DNA of 64,000 nt from CAKSEI01 sp964403505 (GCA_964403505.1 CAYOFP010000009.1:1-64000), one strand, 5' to 3'. Shown: positions 1-10,200, numbered from the stretch's first letter. Program-made: numbers and translations. The notes: generated by a model from the letters alone, not told the origin.

Positions 1-1
1 C

Positions 2-1201
2 TCGCCGAAGGTCACGGCAGGCTGCGGATGTGCATACGCCGGAACGAACGAGAGCCTGACCGCTCTTGGCATCCCTGCAGTGTGCGGCACGGACGGTCCT
101 TCGGGCGTGCGAATGGAGGACGGATCGAAGGCGACCTATATCCCCGGCGGCACTCTGCTCGCATCCTCCTGGGATACCGATGCGATGGAGAGCCTGCACA
201 CCTATTTCGGCATAGAAATGTTTGTAAATAAGATAGATACCATTTTAGCTCCGGGAATGAATATCCACCGTCATCCGCTGAACGGCAGAAACTTCGAGTA
301 TTACTCGGAAGACCCGTTGCTCACGGGTAAGATGGCGGCAGCGGCCACACGCGGCGTCGCCGTGACGGGAGCTACTACAACGATAAAGCACTTTATCTGC
401 AATAACCGTGAGACGAACAGATATAACCTCGATGCCATCGTTTCCCAGAGGGCGATAAGGGAAATATATGCGAAAGGCTTTGAGATAGCGGTAAAAGAGG
501 GCGGAGCACGTGCCGTGATGACCAGCTACAATCCGCTCAACGGCATCTGGACTGCATCAAACTACGACCTTTGCACGATGCTCCTGCGCCGTGAATGGGG
601 CTTTGACGGCTTTGTTATGACAGACTGGTGGGCGAGCGTCAACGGGCACGAGGGCGATGAGCCGACGGGTGACAGGCTCGCATATATGGTACGTGCGCAG
701 AACGACGTATACATGGTAGTAGCGGATGCGCTGACCTTCGGCGACGATATCCTCTCTGCACTCTCTGAGGGCAGACTCACGAGAGGACAGCTCCAGCGCA
801 ATGTCAAAAATCTGTTACGGTATATCCTCACGACTCCTGCGCTCGTGCGTGAGAGCAGAGGAGAGGGCAAAAAGCTCCTCGGACTCGAAAAAATAGCCGA
901 CACGCTGACTCCCATCCTCGAGTGCGCAAATGTTGCGAGCGGCGAGGAACACACGGTGACCTTTGAGCGGAACAGGACGGTACTGCTCAAAATGACGCTT
1001 TCCTGTAATGCGTCTGTTTTGGAGCAGATTAATGTCACCGTGATGGGCGGAAATAACGGCCTCGTCAGCCTGTGCGTCCACGGTACTGACGGAAAAGACG
1101 AAACATTTTGCCGTGAATTTTCCACCCTCGGCGGTGAGATGAATCTCCGTGCGGTATTCCCGGAATCGGTGACGGTAAAAAATATCAGCATTTTGTGCTG
1201 A
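2..1201 (+). CDS. GH3 family beta-glycosidase, C-terminal part (5' end outside window)
   Basis: The reading frame is open from base 2 and encodes about 399 residues of a glycoside hydrolase family 3 catalytic domain, whose likely role is release of terminal beta-linked sugars from oligosaccharides. Visible family motifs are GTDGPSGVRM, the KHF.CNN.E segment typical of the substrate pocket, and GFVMTDWW at about 608-631, whose Asp (623-625) is the expected nucleophile. After the catalytic barrel comes only about 110 residues of beta-rich tail, with no alpha/beta-sandwich GH3_C domain. That domain may therefore precede the barrel, as in the permuted Ruminococcus albus and Butyrivibrio enzymes, but the upstream part is not visible. 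It ends 16 bp before the epimerase gene and is probably the first visible gene of that operon. No signal peptide can be judged. The exact substrate is not readable from sequence. Confidence 0.9.
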   Translation, partial: SPKVTAGCGCAYAGTNESLTALGIPAVCGTDGPSGVRMEDGSKATYIPGGTLLASSWDTDAMESLHTYFGIEMFVNKIDTILAPGMNIHRHPLNGRNFEYYSEDPLLTGKMAAAATRGVAVTGATTTIKHFICNNRETNRYNLDAIVSQRAIREIYAKGFEIAVKEGGARAVMTSYNPLNGIWTASNYDLCTMLLRREWGFDGFVMTDWWASVNGHEGDEPTGDRLAYMVRAQNDVYMVVADALTFGDDILSALSEGRLTRGQLQRNVKNLLRYILTTPALVRESRGEGKKLLGLEKIADTLTPILECANVASGEEHTVTFERNRTVLLKMTLSCNASVLEQINVTVMGGNNGLVSLCVHGTDGKDETFCREFSTLGGEMNLRAVFPESVTVKNISILC

Positions 1202-1217
1202 ACAGGAGGAACATTTT

Positions 1218-2495
1218 ATGGAAAACTTACAGACACTGAGGGAGACGTATGCCGAGGTCAGGCATACGCTGACAGATAAGGTAATACCTTTCTGGACGGA
1301 GCGCAGTCATGATAAGGAATACGGCGGATATTTTATCGCCTTTGATAAAGACGGTGAGTTCTACGGAGATTCCGACAAGCTCATCATTACCCAGACCAGA
1401 ATGCTTTGGGGATTTTCCCATCTGTCGAGATATGTAAAAGAAGACCTGAGAGTGAAAATGCTGGAGCTCGCAAAACAGGGGTATGAATTTTTCGTCGATA
1501 AGTTCTGGGACAAGACCTACGGCGGCTTTTACTGGAAATGCAACCGCCGGGGCGAGCCGCTCGACAAGAGCAAACTGGTCTACGGGCAGAGCTTTGCCAT
1601 CTATGCGCTCAGCGAGTATTATTTAGCGACAGGGGAGAAAGAAGCGCTCGACTACGCCGAAAAGACCTTTGCCCTGCTTCAGCTTTATGCGGCAGATACC
1701 TTAAACGGAGGATACTACGAGAATATCGAGGAGGACTTTACCCTCTCCGAGGGCGGAGCATACGCAGGCGACCGCAAGTCCCTTGATATCCATCTGCACC
1801 TTTTGGAGGCGTTTACCACCCTGTATGAGGCAAACCCAAAAGAGGTTTACGCAAGGAAACTGAGAGAAATTATCGGCGTGATCCTTACCTATATGGTGGA
1901 CTGCGACGCAGGATACGGATATAATCAGTTCGATGTTGCGTTTCACCGCATCCCGGCGATCGCAATTAAGCGGACATGGAACGATGAGAGGGAGAGTAAC
2001 GAGAGCATTGCGACCCCCGTTGATACCACTTCCTACGGTCACAATGTCGAGCTTGTCTGGCTGCTTCACCGTGCGCTTAGCATCCTTGACGAGAATAATG
2101 AGGAATATGATTCCGTCATGAAAAAGATATTGAATCATTCTCTGAAATACGGCTATGATTACGAGTACGGCGGCGTGTTCCGTGACGGAGTTGCGGACAA
2201 AGAGGTGCTGGTCACTGATAAGGAATGGTGGCAGAATTTTGAATCTCTGGTGGGTTATCTCGACGGATATACGACGTTCTGCGAGGAAAAATACCGGGAG
2301 GCATTTCTTTTGACATGGAATTTTGTAAAGACAAAATTCATGAATATGGAGGTCGGCGAGAGCCGGCAGCTGCTCGACCGTCAGGGTAATCCCCTGGTGG
2401 AGAACATGGGCAACCAGTGGAAGGGCATTTATCACACGGGAAGAGCGCTTGCGGAGTGCATTGACCGCTTTGAGCGCTTATTTGCACAGAATTAG
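1218..2495 (+). CDS. AGE family 2-epimerase (cellobiose/mannobiose 2-epimerase type)
   Basis: This 425-residue protein matches the (alpha/alpha)6-barrel N-acylglucosamine/cellobiose 2-epimerase family in length and motifs. It should interconvert the reducing-end glucose and mannose of beta-1,4-disaccharides in the cytoplasm. Supporting segments are TQTRMLWGFSHL near residue 60, KLVYGQSFAIYALSEYY near 110, SYGHNVELVWLL with His275, WWQNFESLVGYLDGY, and a C-terminal HTGRA with His406; the two histidines correspond to the family's catalytic pair. GHNVE.VWLL favours the cellobiose/mannobiose branch over GlcNAc 2-epimerase. The start follows AGGAGG with good spacing. It sits between GH3 and GH38 genes with 16- and 12-bp gaps, so co-transcription in a beta-mannoside or N-glycan type pathway is likely. 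The choice between cellobiose and mannobiose cannot be made here. Confidence 0.9.
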   Translation: MENLQTLRETYAEVRHTLTDKVIPFWTERSHDKEYGGYFIAFDKDGEFYGDSDKLIITQTRMLWGFSHLSRYVKEDLRVKMLELAKQGYEFFVDKFWDKTYGGFYWKCNRRGEPLDKSKLVYGQSFAIYALSEYYLATGEKEALDYAEKTFALLQLYAADTLNGGYYENIEEDFTLSEGGAYAGDRKSLDIHLHLLEAFTTLYEANPKEVYARKLREIIGVILTYMVDCDAGYGYNQFDVAFHRIPAIAIKRTWNDERESNESIATPVDTTSYGHNVELVWLLHRALSILDENNEEYDSVMKKILNHSLKYGYDYEYGGVFRDGVADKEVLVTDKEWWQNFESLVGYLDGYTTFCEEKYREAFLLTWNFVKTKFMNMEVGESRQLLDRQGNPLVENMGNQWKGIYHTGRALAECIDRFERLFAQN

Positions 2496-2507
2496 AGAGG
2501 ATATAGG

Positions 2508-5216
2508 ATGAAAAAGACGATCGGATTTATTGTAACCGGCGGACACCTGGATATCGAGTGGTATCTGCCGCTGAATTCCTACCGCTTTTGGACGGTAGAG
2601 CTTTTTGAGGATCTGAAAAAAGCCGCAAAACGCTCTGATTTCGGCACGTATGTGCTAGACGGACAGGTATTTCCTTTAGAGGAATATTTAGAGGTAAAGC
2701 CGGAAGATGAAGCTGCCATGCGTGAACTGGTCCGGACGGGAAAACTCTCCATAGGACCGTTTTATACCCAATTTGATGAGTGGATACCCAGTGCGGAAAA
2801 TATGATCCGCAACTGTTTGTACGGCAATCGAAAGGCAAAAGCCTTCGGCGGATATATGAGAGCAGGATACCTGCCGGATAACTTCGGCCACCCGAGGCAG
2901 ATGCCCCAGATCTTGCAGGGCTTCGGCATTGACAACCTGCTCTTTAAGCGGGGACTGCCGGAGATTCCGGGCGGACACCCGGATGAGTTCCTCTATGAAG
3001 GACCGGACGGCTCACGGGTGTTGGTCAGCCATTTCCGTGAGGGTTACGGCGGCGCTTTTACGCTTAGTTCGGATTCTGACCCCATTCAGCCCCGTGACGT
3101 GCCCTATTATGAGGGATATTACTCGTTTGAATCGCACAAGGAAAAGGCAGATCATAACGATCCCGGGCGGGTCGCCCGGAATCTGATCGACAATGTTCAT
3201 ATGATCAAAGATCGCTATCCGTCCGGGGTCGTCGCCCTGATCGCAGGCTCGGATCATCTGCCGCCGCAGATCAATATCGGCGATACGGTAAAGATGGCAA
3301 ATGAGATGCAGAATGAGATCGAGTTTGTGCTCGGCAGTGCAGAGGACTATATGAACGCAGTAAAGGAGCGTCTGTGCGATCCCATCGTTTACAATATGGA
3401 GCTGATCGGCTCCCGGTATCAGCATATTCTGCTGGGAGCGCAGTCCACGAGATCATATCTGAAGCGGAAGAACTTTGCCTGTGAGGCGTTGCTGGAACGC
3501 TATGCAGAGCCGCTCGATGTTATCGCCGCAGGATACGGTTATCCCGATACGCCTACTCTGCTTGATGAGGCGTGGCGGTACATGATGATAAACAGCGCAC
3601 ACGATTCCATTCACGGCTCCAGTGCTGATGAGGTGCATACCGAGATGGAGACAAGGTATGCAAAGACAGGACAGATCGCCGCAGGCATCATCCACGGCGC
3701 CATGTCTCATATGGGCAGGCAGATGAAGCACTGGTGGACGGCGCCGGACAAGCCGAGGGCCGAACAGCCGAAGGGATTTTTGACCTATGCCCCCGTTTCT
3801 TCTGGGTTTGAGCAGCCGGCAGAGGTGTGGCTGCCTATCGGCGATGCGCCTGTCTGTGTCCGGGATGAGAATGGCAGTCCGCTGCCGACTCAAGTCCTTG
3901 AGCGTGAGCTGTCCGAGCTTGACGGCAGAGGCATGCCGAGAAACGATTATTTCCCCCGTCTTGTCTACCGAAAGGTCTTATTCTCTCGTCCCTACCGTGC
4001 AGGAAAGGTTGATTCCTTTGCGGCATATGTGGGGCAGAACGGGGCGTTTGAGCCTGTCAAAGCAGGGGATGATTACTTAGAAAACGAATGGCTGCGTGCA
4101 GAGGTCTCGGGCAGTACCCTGCGGATACTCGATAAGCGCAGCGGAAAATGGTACCGTCAACTGAATATCCTCTGCGAGGATGCAGACGCAGGCGACGCAT
4201 GGGATTATTCACCGCCGTGGATTCCCGGCGAGACGGTACTCTCGACGGCTTTCCCCTTTTCCTGCCGCCTGACCGAGCAGGGCCCGGTGCGTGCGGTGTT
4301 AGAGGTCTCGGGCAGTATGAGCGTGCCCGCCTCTCTCCACGGGGATCGGCGTTCCTTTGAGCGTGTGGAAATGCCGGTCAGTTATACGATTACCATGTGG
4401 CGCGGCATCCCGAGAGTAGATGTGAAGCTAAGGCTCGATAACAGAGCGAAGGATCACAGAGTCCGCCTGATGATACCGGCAAATGTAAAAACGGATCATG
4501 TCCTTTCCCAGGGGCATTTGGCGATCATCGACCGACCGGTCGAGCGTGCAAAAGCGCAGGAGGAGTGGTATCAGATACCGACGCAGCTCCTGCCGTGCAG
4601 GGAGTGGGTCGCAGTCGAGGACGGCTGTGACGGTCTCGCCGTTGCTATGAAGGGAATCTATGATTACGAGGCGGTGACAGATTCCCTGACGGGTGAGCCG
4701 AATCTGTACCTGACACTGGTGCGCGGCGTTGAGCTGATGAGCCGGATCAATATCGTTCAGCGTGAGTACGAAGGCTCTTACGCCGTCGATACGCCCGGTG
4801 CGCAGTGTCTCGGCATCCAGGAGATCGAGTGGTCTTATCTGCCTTATCAGGCGGACGCAGAAGAGAAAGCGCCCTTCTTACCCACAGCGCAGGACTTCCT
4901 GTATCCTGTTGCCACGCATGCCGTGCGCTCGAAGCCGGTGGAAACACCGTGCGAAGCTTTCTCTGCGGCGTTCGGCTGGGAGGAAACGAACCTGCAGTTC
5001 TCGGCATATAAGCGTTGCCTTGACCGGGACGGTTATATCCTGCGTGTTTTTGAGAATCAGGGAAAAGCGGTCACGGCGAAAATCAACATCGGTGCGTTCC
5101 GTCATGCATGGCTCTCGAACCTGAACGAGGAAACGCTCGAGTCCTTAGCGGTGACAGACGGCTGCGTTACGGTCGAAGTGAAGCCGTATAAAGTGATCAG
5201 TATCAAGTTAGCATAA
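2508..5216 (+). CDS. Alpha-mannosidase, glycoside hydrolase family 38
   Basis: A 902-residue cytoplasmic protein (no signal peptide) with the full architecture of bacterial GH38 alpha-mannosidases. The N-terminal metal-binding segment GGHLDIEWYLP holds His13 and Asp15. GYLPDNFGHPRQMPQ holds Asp124, the expected nucleophile. The mid-region has NSAHDSIHGSSADEVH, the family's HD metal-ligand motif, and the C-terminal half is a beta-sandwich region. It would release alpha-mannose from short oligosaccharides imported by the cell. A GAGAGG-like site precedes the ATG. The 12-bp and 15-bp gaps to its neighbours indicate an operon with the epimerase and the EEP-fold gene. The combination of GH38 with an AGE epimerase suggests handling of mannose-containing glycans. 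Linkage specificity is not determinable. Confidence 0.93.
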   Translation: MKKTIGFIVTGGHLDIEWYLPLNSYRFWTVELFEDLKKAAKRSDFGTYVLDGQVFPLEEYLEVKPEDEAAMRELVRTGKLSIGPFYTQFDEWIPSAENMIRNCLYGNRKAKAFGGYMRAGYLPDNFGHPRQMPQILQGFGIDNLLFKRGLPEIPGGHPDEFLYEGPDGSRVLVSHFREGYGGAFTLSSDSDPIQPRDVPYYEGYYSFESHKEKADHNDPGRVARNLIDNVHMIKDRYPSGVVALIAGSDHLPPQINIGDTVKMANEMQNEIEFVLGSAEDYMNAVKERLCDPIVYNMELIGSRYQHILLGAQSTRSYLKRKNFACEALLERYAEPLDVIAAGYGYPDTPTLLDEAWRYMMINSAHDSIHGSSADEVHTEMETRYAKTGQIAAGIIHGAMSHMGRQMKHWWTAPDKPRAEQPKGFLTYAPVSSGFEQPAEVWLPIGDAPVCVRDENGSPLPTQVLERELSELDGRGMPRNDYFPRLVYRKVLFSRPYRAGKVDSFAAYVGQNGAFEPVKAGDDYLENEWLRAEVSGSTLRILDKRSGKWYRQLNILCEDADAGDAWDYSPPWIPGETVLSTAFPFSCRLTEQGPVRAVLEVSGSMSVPASLHGDRRSFERVEMPVSYTITMWRGIPRVDVKLRLDNRAKDHRVRLMIPANVKTDHVLSQGHLAIIDRPVERAKAQEEWYQIPTQLLPCREWVAVEDGCDGLAVAMKGIYDYEAVTDSLTGEPNLYLTLVRGVELMSRINIVQREYEGSYAVDTPGAQCLGIQEIEWSYLPYQADAEEKAPFLPTAQDFLYPVATHAVRSKPVETPCEAFSAAFGWEETNLQFSAYKRCLDRDGYILRVFENQGKAVTAKINIGAFRHAWLSNLNEETLESLAVTDGCVTVEVKPYKVISIKLA

Positions 5217-5231
5217 AAAGGAGAGAAGACC

Positions 5232-5993
5232 ATGCAGATCAGTGTGATCAGTTTTAACATCCGTTATACGAACGACCCGGACGGTCATTCGATCGCCGAG
5301 CGTGCACCCCGCCTTGCCGCGGTCACTGAAAAGTATGATGCCGATGTCATTGGCTTTCAGGAATATGTACCCGAGTGGGGAGAGCATATTACAAAGTACT
5401 ATGGCGACAGGTACGGTATGTTTTTGAAATACCGTGCAGAGTCGAGCCTCGAGGGAACACCGATCTTGTGGCGTAAGGATAAATTTGACTGCTTAAAAAC
5501 AGGCTATTTCTGGCTGTCCGACACGCCCGAGCAGGAGTCGCGCGGATGGGATGAGGTCTGTCATTGCTATCGGATGTGCGTGTATACGGTATTACGGGAT
5601 AGGGCGAGCGGCAGGCAGTTCACTTTCATGAATACGCATTTCGGCTTCGGCGATCGCTGCCATACCGGCAGTGCAGGACTGATCTATGATTACAGCCGTC
5701 GGATTTCCGATTATCCGACCTTTGTCGTCGGGGATTTCAATATGAAGCCGGACAGCGTCGGATATGCGGCGATGTGCGAACACTTTACTGATGTCAATGC
5801 GCGCACGGCAAACGATCTCCGTCTGACCTATCACGGCTATCACCCGGACGATCCGAACCTGCAGGATGCGCATATCGATTACTGCTTTATCGACCGCAGT
5901 ATCACGCCCGTTTCACAGACGATCATCGATCAGACGGTCGGCGGCAAATTCCCGTCGGATCATTTCGGACTGCATACGGTACTTGAAATTTAA
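5232..5993 (+). CDS. Endonuclease/exonuclease/phosphatase (EEP) superfamily hydrolase
   Basis: A 253-residue EEP-fold metal-dependent phosphoesterase. Motifs in order are ISFNIRY at the N-terminus, IGFQEY (metal-binding Glu), NTHFGFGD, VVGDFNMKP (Asp/Asn catalytic pair), DAHIDYCFI and the C-terminal SDHFGLHTVLEI with the conserved Asp-His. There is no signal peptide or membrane segment, so it is probably cytoplasmic. The family hydrolyses phosphodiesters or phosphomonoesters of nucleic acids, lipids or sugars; in glycan-utilisation operons close relatives often have no known substrate. It follows the GH38 gene by 15 bp behind a GGAGAG site. Its TAA stop lies inside the terminal inverted repeat of the MITE-like element that follows, so the insertion probably supplied the stop codon. 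The core is complete, so function is likely intact. Confidence 0.85.
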   Translation: MQISVISFNIRYTNDPDGHSIAERAPRLAAVTEKYDADVIGFQEYVPEWGEHITKYYGDRYGMFLKYRAESSLEGTPILWRKDKFDCLKTGYFWLSDTPEQESRGWDEVCHCYRMCVYTVLRDRASGRQFTFMNTHFGFGDRCHTGSAGLIYDYSRRISDYPTFVVGDFNMKPDSVGYAAMCEHFTDVNARTANDLRLTYHGYHPDDPNLQDAHIDYCFIDRSITPVSQTIIDQTVGGKFPSDHFGLHTVLEI

Positions 5994-6169
5994 GGCAATA
6001 CCGCCGAGTTCTGATGGTGCAATTGTGTCGTCAGATTTTTCGTCAGACAAAACAAATTGAGGAGGCAAGAGCAGAGCCTCTGTCGACGAGATTTGTGAAG
6101 TATGACGGAAAATCTGCAAGCAAGTGTGCCGTCAAGGCGATAGCCGTGAACCCGGCGGTATTGCCTTAA
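5990..6169. mobile_element. MITE-like element, 180 bp, with 17-bp perfect terminal inverted repeats
   Basis: Bases 5990-6006 (TTAAGGCAATACCGCCG) are the exact reverse complement of 6153-6169. Inside, 6032-6116 forms a second imperfect inverted repeat (CAGATTTTTCGTCA pairs with TGACGGAAAATCTG), so the whole unit can fold into one long cruciform. No open reading frame of transposase type is present, so it would have to be moved in trans. The ends begin with TTAA, compatible with a TA or TTAA target duplication, but the palindromic ends hide which. I recall similar TTAAGGCAATACCGC-ended repeats as common in Clostridia. The left end overlaps the stop codon of the preceding EEP gene. Confidence 0.8.
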
Positions 6170-6174
6170 TCTTG

Positions 6175-6208
6175 TCGGGGGAGAATTTACTCCCCCGGCG
6201 ATTTTTTT
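6175..6208 (+). terminator. Intrinsic terminator after the glycoside operon
   Basis: A CGGGGGA/TCCCCCG stem with an 8-base AT-rich loop is followed closely by GCGA and a run of seven T. A second small stem, GGCGA/TCGCC, surrounds the T-run. It lies just downstream of the MITE and directly upstream of a promoter. Confidence 0.7.
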
Positions 6209-6220
6209 CGCCGTTTTGCC

Positions 6221-6249
6221 TTGACGGTAACTGCCGCATGCAGTATAAT
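6221..6249 (+). promoter_or_regulatory. Sigma-A-type promoter of the sugar-phosphate isomerase gene
   Basis: TTGACG at 6221-6226 and a perfect TATAAT at 6244-6249 are separated by 17 bp, with the gene's GGAAGGAG site starting about 30 bp downstream. The preceding terminator makes this an independent transcription unit. Confidence 0.8.
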
Positions 6250-6289
6250 ACAAACAAAGATGTAAATACCGCATCGGAAGGAGAATCAT

Positions 6290-7096
6290 ATGGACGCAAA
6301 ACTTTCTATCTGGTCGACTTATTATTACGAGCTGTCGCCGGAGGATGCCGTAAAGGAATTTAAGAAGCACGGTATTTTTTGCTCTGAGCTGTCGAGTGAG
6401 CACGGCGGTCAGCTGCTCTCGCGCGGTGAGCCGGAGCAGGTCGGAAAAGAATTCCGCAAGTTTTTGATAGCAGAAGATTTTACAATGACTCAGGGTCATC
6501 TGTCGCTCGGTCTGCAACTGTGTAAAGAAGGGCACGCAGACGAGCTGTTAAAATGGCTTCGCCTGTACGATGCCGTCGGAATTGAGAACGCAGTTCTGCA
6601 CCTCACCGGTTTTGGGGACGAGGATATTTCCGATGAGGAGAAATATGCACGCAATGTCGAAAAGCTGCGTTATCTCGAGGAGAATATGAAGGGCATGAAG
6701 ATCCGCATCTGCCTCGAAAACCTGATACAGTTCTCACGCAGTGCGGAAGAGCTCGTCGCAGTAGTCGATCAGCTCGATCCCGACCGGTTCGGCATCTGTC
6801 TTGATACCGGACATCTGAATCTGGACGACGGGGATCAGACCCGATTCATCCTCGCCGCAGGCGACCGTCTGCGCGCACTGCACATCGCCGATAACGAGGG
6901 AGGGTATGATCAGCATCTGATGCCGTTCGGCAAAGGGCATGTCGATTTTTCCGCAGTAGTCAAAGCACTGCGCGAGATCGACTACCACGGGATGTTCAAT
7001 TATGAGATCCCGGGCGAGAACCGCATCCCGTTCGAGATGCGTGGCTATAAACTGGAATTTATCAAAAAGGGCTATGACTACCTGATGAGAGAGTGA
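6290..7096 (+). CDS. Sugar phosphate isomerase/epimerase (AP-endonuclease-2-like TIM barrel)
   Basis: A 268-residue xylose-isomerase-like TIM-barrel protein. Recognisable strands carry CLENLIQFSRS (metal-binding Glu), FGICLDTGHLNLDDGD (Asp-x-Gly-His), LHIADNEGGYDQHLMPFGKG (His-x-Asp plus the H..PG.G-type loop) and NYEIPGE (final Glu). These are the four metal ligands of the family. It is expected to isomerise or epimerise a sugar or sugar phosphate in the cytoplasm, fitting the adjacent mannoside-degrading genes; the substrate is unknown. GGAAGGAG lies 6 bases before the ATG, and it has its own sigma-A-like promoter. The alternative reading as endonuclease IV is unlikely, because the protein is short and the context is metabolic. 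Confidence 0.85.
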   Translation: MDAKLSIWSTYYYELSPEDAVKEFKKHGIFCSELSSEHGGQLLSRGEPEQVGKEFRKFLIAEDFTMTQGHLSLGLQLCKEGHADELLKWLRLYDAVGIENAVLHLTGFGDEDISDEEKYARNVEKLRYLEENMKGMKIRICLENLIQFSRSAEELVAVVDQLDPDRFGICLDTGHLNLDDGDQTRFILAAGDRLRALHIADNEGGYDQHLMPFGKGHVDFSAVVKALREIDYHGMFNYEIPGENRIPFEMRGYKLEFIKKGYDYLMRE

Positions 7097-7163
7097 TCCC
7101 TTTCTTACTCTGAAAATAAAGCATTTTTACCGATACAGTTCGGATAGAAAAGTTTTGTTTGGC

Positions 7164-7193
7164 AAAAAAGAACGGCGTTCGCCGTTCTTTTTC
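7164..7193. terminator. Bidirectional terminator between convergent genes
   Basis: The stem AAAAAGAACGGC/GCCGTTCTTTTT around a GTTC loop has T-runs on both strands. It serves the isomerase gene ending at 7096 and the minus-strand DUF5107 gene ending at 7229. Confidence 0.8.
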
Positions 7194-7228
7194 CTTTCGC
7201 TTTGTACTGTCAAAGAGGAATATCCTAT

Positions 7229-10200
7229 TTATATAGTGTCGGTTTTTGCGATTTGGTTGCATGAATTTGCAAAAATTTCTCTGAGTCCTGCGTGGCATCG
7301 GTCGAGCTCGAGTCCTTTTTCGGCAAAATCCTTTGCTTTTTCGCTATCGCCGAGGCCGAGATGGCCGAGTGCCGCCATAAAGCAGCAGTGTACCTTGTTT
7401 TTCTTGTTTAAGTCGGTGTCAAAGATGAGAAAATCGGGGAGCGATACCGCAAAATAATCGATTTTGATATCGTCGTTCATGTGAGTATTTGCGTAATCGA
7501 TAAACGCTTCAAACCGCTCGTTTGCCGTTTTTTCATCACCCATTGCTTTTCGTGCCATTGCCGCATAATACATCATTTCGGGCGGCTGGTCGTTATAGTA
7601 CATGGCAGATGCAAGTGCGAATTCACCTCGTGCGGCTAAGTGATATGCGGCATCGGACTTTTCCTTATCCTCATATAATCCGCCGAGCATATAATAAATA
7701 TCATTGTCGAGGTTTCCGACGAGCTTGCCCTCGCCGAGATTATGCGGATAGGTGAGCGCGCACTCCAAAAGCTCAACCGCCGTCTTCTTATCGCTTGTTT
7801 TCGCCATATTCATGAGTGCGATTCTGTATTGCGCAGGGATTTTGCCTTCACCGCCCTCCCACGGGTGGAAATTGTGGCTCATGATGCGGTGATACGCATT
7901 TTCATATTTGCCGCTCAGGTTTAAAAGCGTGATATATTCCGTGTACAGATCATCCCGCTTTTCAAGAAGAGCCTCGTTTGCAATCATATTGTCAAGACGG
8001 TCTTTCGGTGAGTAATTCAGGGTTTTATAAAGTGAATCAAGCTCAAAGAACACACGTGCGTCAGTTTTATCCATACGGAATGCCGTTTCCATTGCTTTTC
8101 TTGCTTTGTCAGCATTGTGCATTTTATTGTAATATGCGAGCGATAGGTTTCTGTATACCGTCGGCAGAGCTATTTTATCCGCACAGCGCTCCCATAATGA
8201 CACGCTTTCCTCCCATCTGCCCTTGTCATAGAACAGAAGGCCGAGATAATATGCCGCATACTGACCGCCGTCTCTGACGGCGTTTTCGAGTATTGCGATA
8301 TCCTCGATACGGTTCGGGAAGCAGTAGAGCGAGGTGCTGTTTTCCGCTTTGCGAAGCTCTGCCTTATCGCCTGTGCAAGCGTATCTGTAATAATGCGTCA
8401 TAGGCTCATCGTCACACGGTGCGAGAGCGAGGACGGCGTCAGCCTCCCTGTAAAGTCCTGCGGCAATGTAGGAAAGCGCCAGCTCGATATAATTGTGATC
8501 ATCGCCCCGCATGACCGCTCTCAGCTCGTCCATGCCGTTTCCTGTCAGCTTGTACAGCTCATAACGGCAGCCGTGGTCGAGCGCATCGATTTTTGCGGTT
8601 TCGTTTGCAAATGTAATCGCTTCTTCGGTTTTGCCCGTGATTCGCAAAAGCGCGGTCTTTAGGGTTCTCGCCTTTAAATTGTGCAGACCCTTTACAAGCG
8701 AGCGTTCGATAAATCCGAGCGCCTCATCATAGTCTCCTCGGCCCGATGCGATACAAGCGAGTGCATAAAATGCCTTGTCCTGCATATTTGCGTCCCAGGT
8801 GGCTTTATAGAACGCATCCAAGGCGCTGTCCGTTTTTCCTTGTGCCTTCAGGGCAAGGCCGAGATTGTAATACGGCTCGCAGTCATACGGGTTCGGGTTT
8901 TTCCAGGTCGAGGATCTGACAGCCTCATGAAAGTACCCTTCGCTCTCGCTGAATCTTCCTTTATTATAAAGGTATTTTCCGTAGCCGTTATTCAAGCGGA
9001 TATCCGAGCGGTCGCGTTTTAATCCCTCCAGATAATACGGCTCGGGCGAATAGGTGGCGTGACGGTATTGCTCGAGATGGGTCGCCGCCAAGAACAGCTT
9101 TTCGGTCGTATCCAATTTTTCCGGCTCGGGAATCTCCTCTGCCGGGGACGGGATCGGCTCACTGCTTTTTGTCTTAGTGCAGGAAAGTATTTCTTTTCCG
9201 TCTTTTTTTATCACGCATACGATTTTCCTGTTTTGTATGTCGGAAAGAACGCTTGTTTCAAAAGCTTCGGCTGTGTTAAGCTTCAATTTTCCCGTATGTA
9301 TTATTTCGCCGTCTGCCGTTACATCAAATTCCGCGTCGATTCCTGCGGGCGTGTAGAAGATAAGGTCGATCTTATCACGGATGACCGTCATATTGACGGC
9401 GATATCGGTGGAGGCATTTGATATTTCGCCTACTGCCTTATACGGCATAAAATACTGAGTAAACGTCTTTTCCTCATACGGTTTTAAGAAGGTGAAATCA
9501 GGCTGATTGTCGGTAAATACACCGGTCATAAGCTCGATATACGGGCCGTTTTCGTCGGTCAGGTTTCTGTCCCACGCCCGTCCGAAGTCGCCGTTGCCCC
9601 AGGTCCACTGCTTTTTGCCGGGCGAAACATGATGGTCTGCAATATGCAGAAGGCCCGCCCTCTTTTCATAGTCATAATTGCCGATAAAGTTATAATCGCT
9701 GTGATATACCATATATGAGGTCGGAACGGGGATATTTTTATACCGTGAAATATCTGTGCCGGGCGCATAATCTACCTTATAATATGTTCCCGTTGCAACA
9801 GGGAAGTCGGAAACGCCCCGCTTGCCGTGGTCCATGACTGCGTTGACATCGGGCGGGAAGATAGATTGTGTGTGATCGTTTACCGCAACTGCAGGGTTTG
9901 CCCACCACAAAAATGTTTGCGGTCTGTCTGTCGGGTTATATACCTGACCTTTGATTTCAAGATATGCCTTGTCGGGGTAGACCGTAAAGCCTGCCATACC
10001 CTTTGTATGGAACATTTTTTCCGTTTCGCCCGCCCATACGGTGACCGACCCGTCTGCGTTTTCCTCTATCGTGTAATCGATGGGATCAAAGGTCGAGGGT
10101 CTGTGGTGCTGAGGCCAGTTGAATTCGATGCCGCCCGATATCCACGGTCCGGCGAGGCCCACGAGCGCAGGCTTTATCACCTCATTATAATATACCGCGT

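Noticed and set aside
1701..2435. 244-codon open frame on the minus strand inside the epimerase gene
   Set aside because: The plus-strand frame encodes a clear AGE-family enzyme; the opposite frame has no ribosome binding site and no recognisable domain.
5990..6535. 181-codon minus-strand frame across the MITE and the start of the isomerase gene
   Set aside because: It covers an inverted-repeat element and the antisense of a well-supported gene; no protein similarity is seen.
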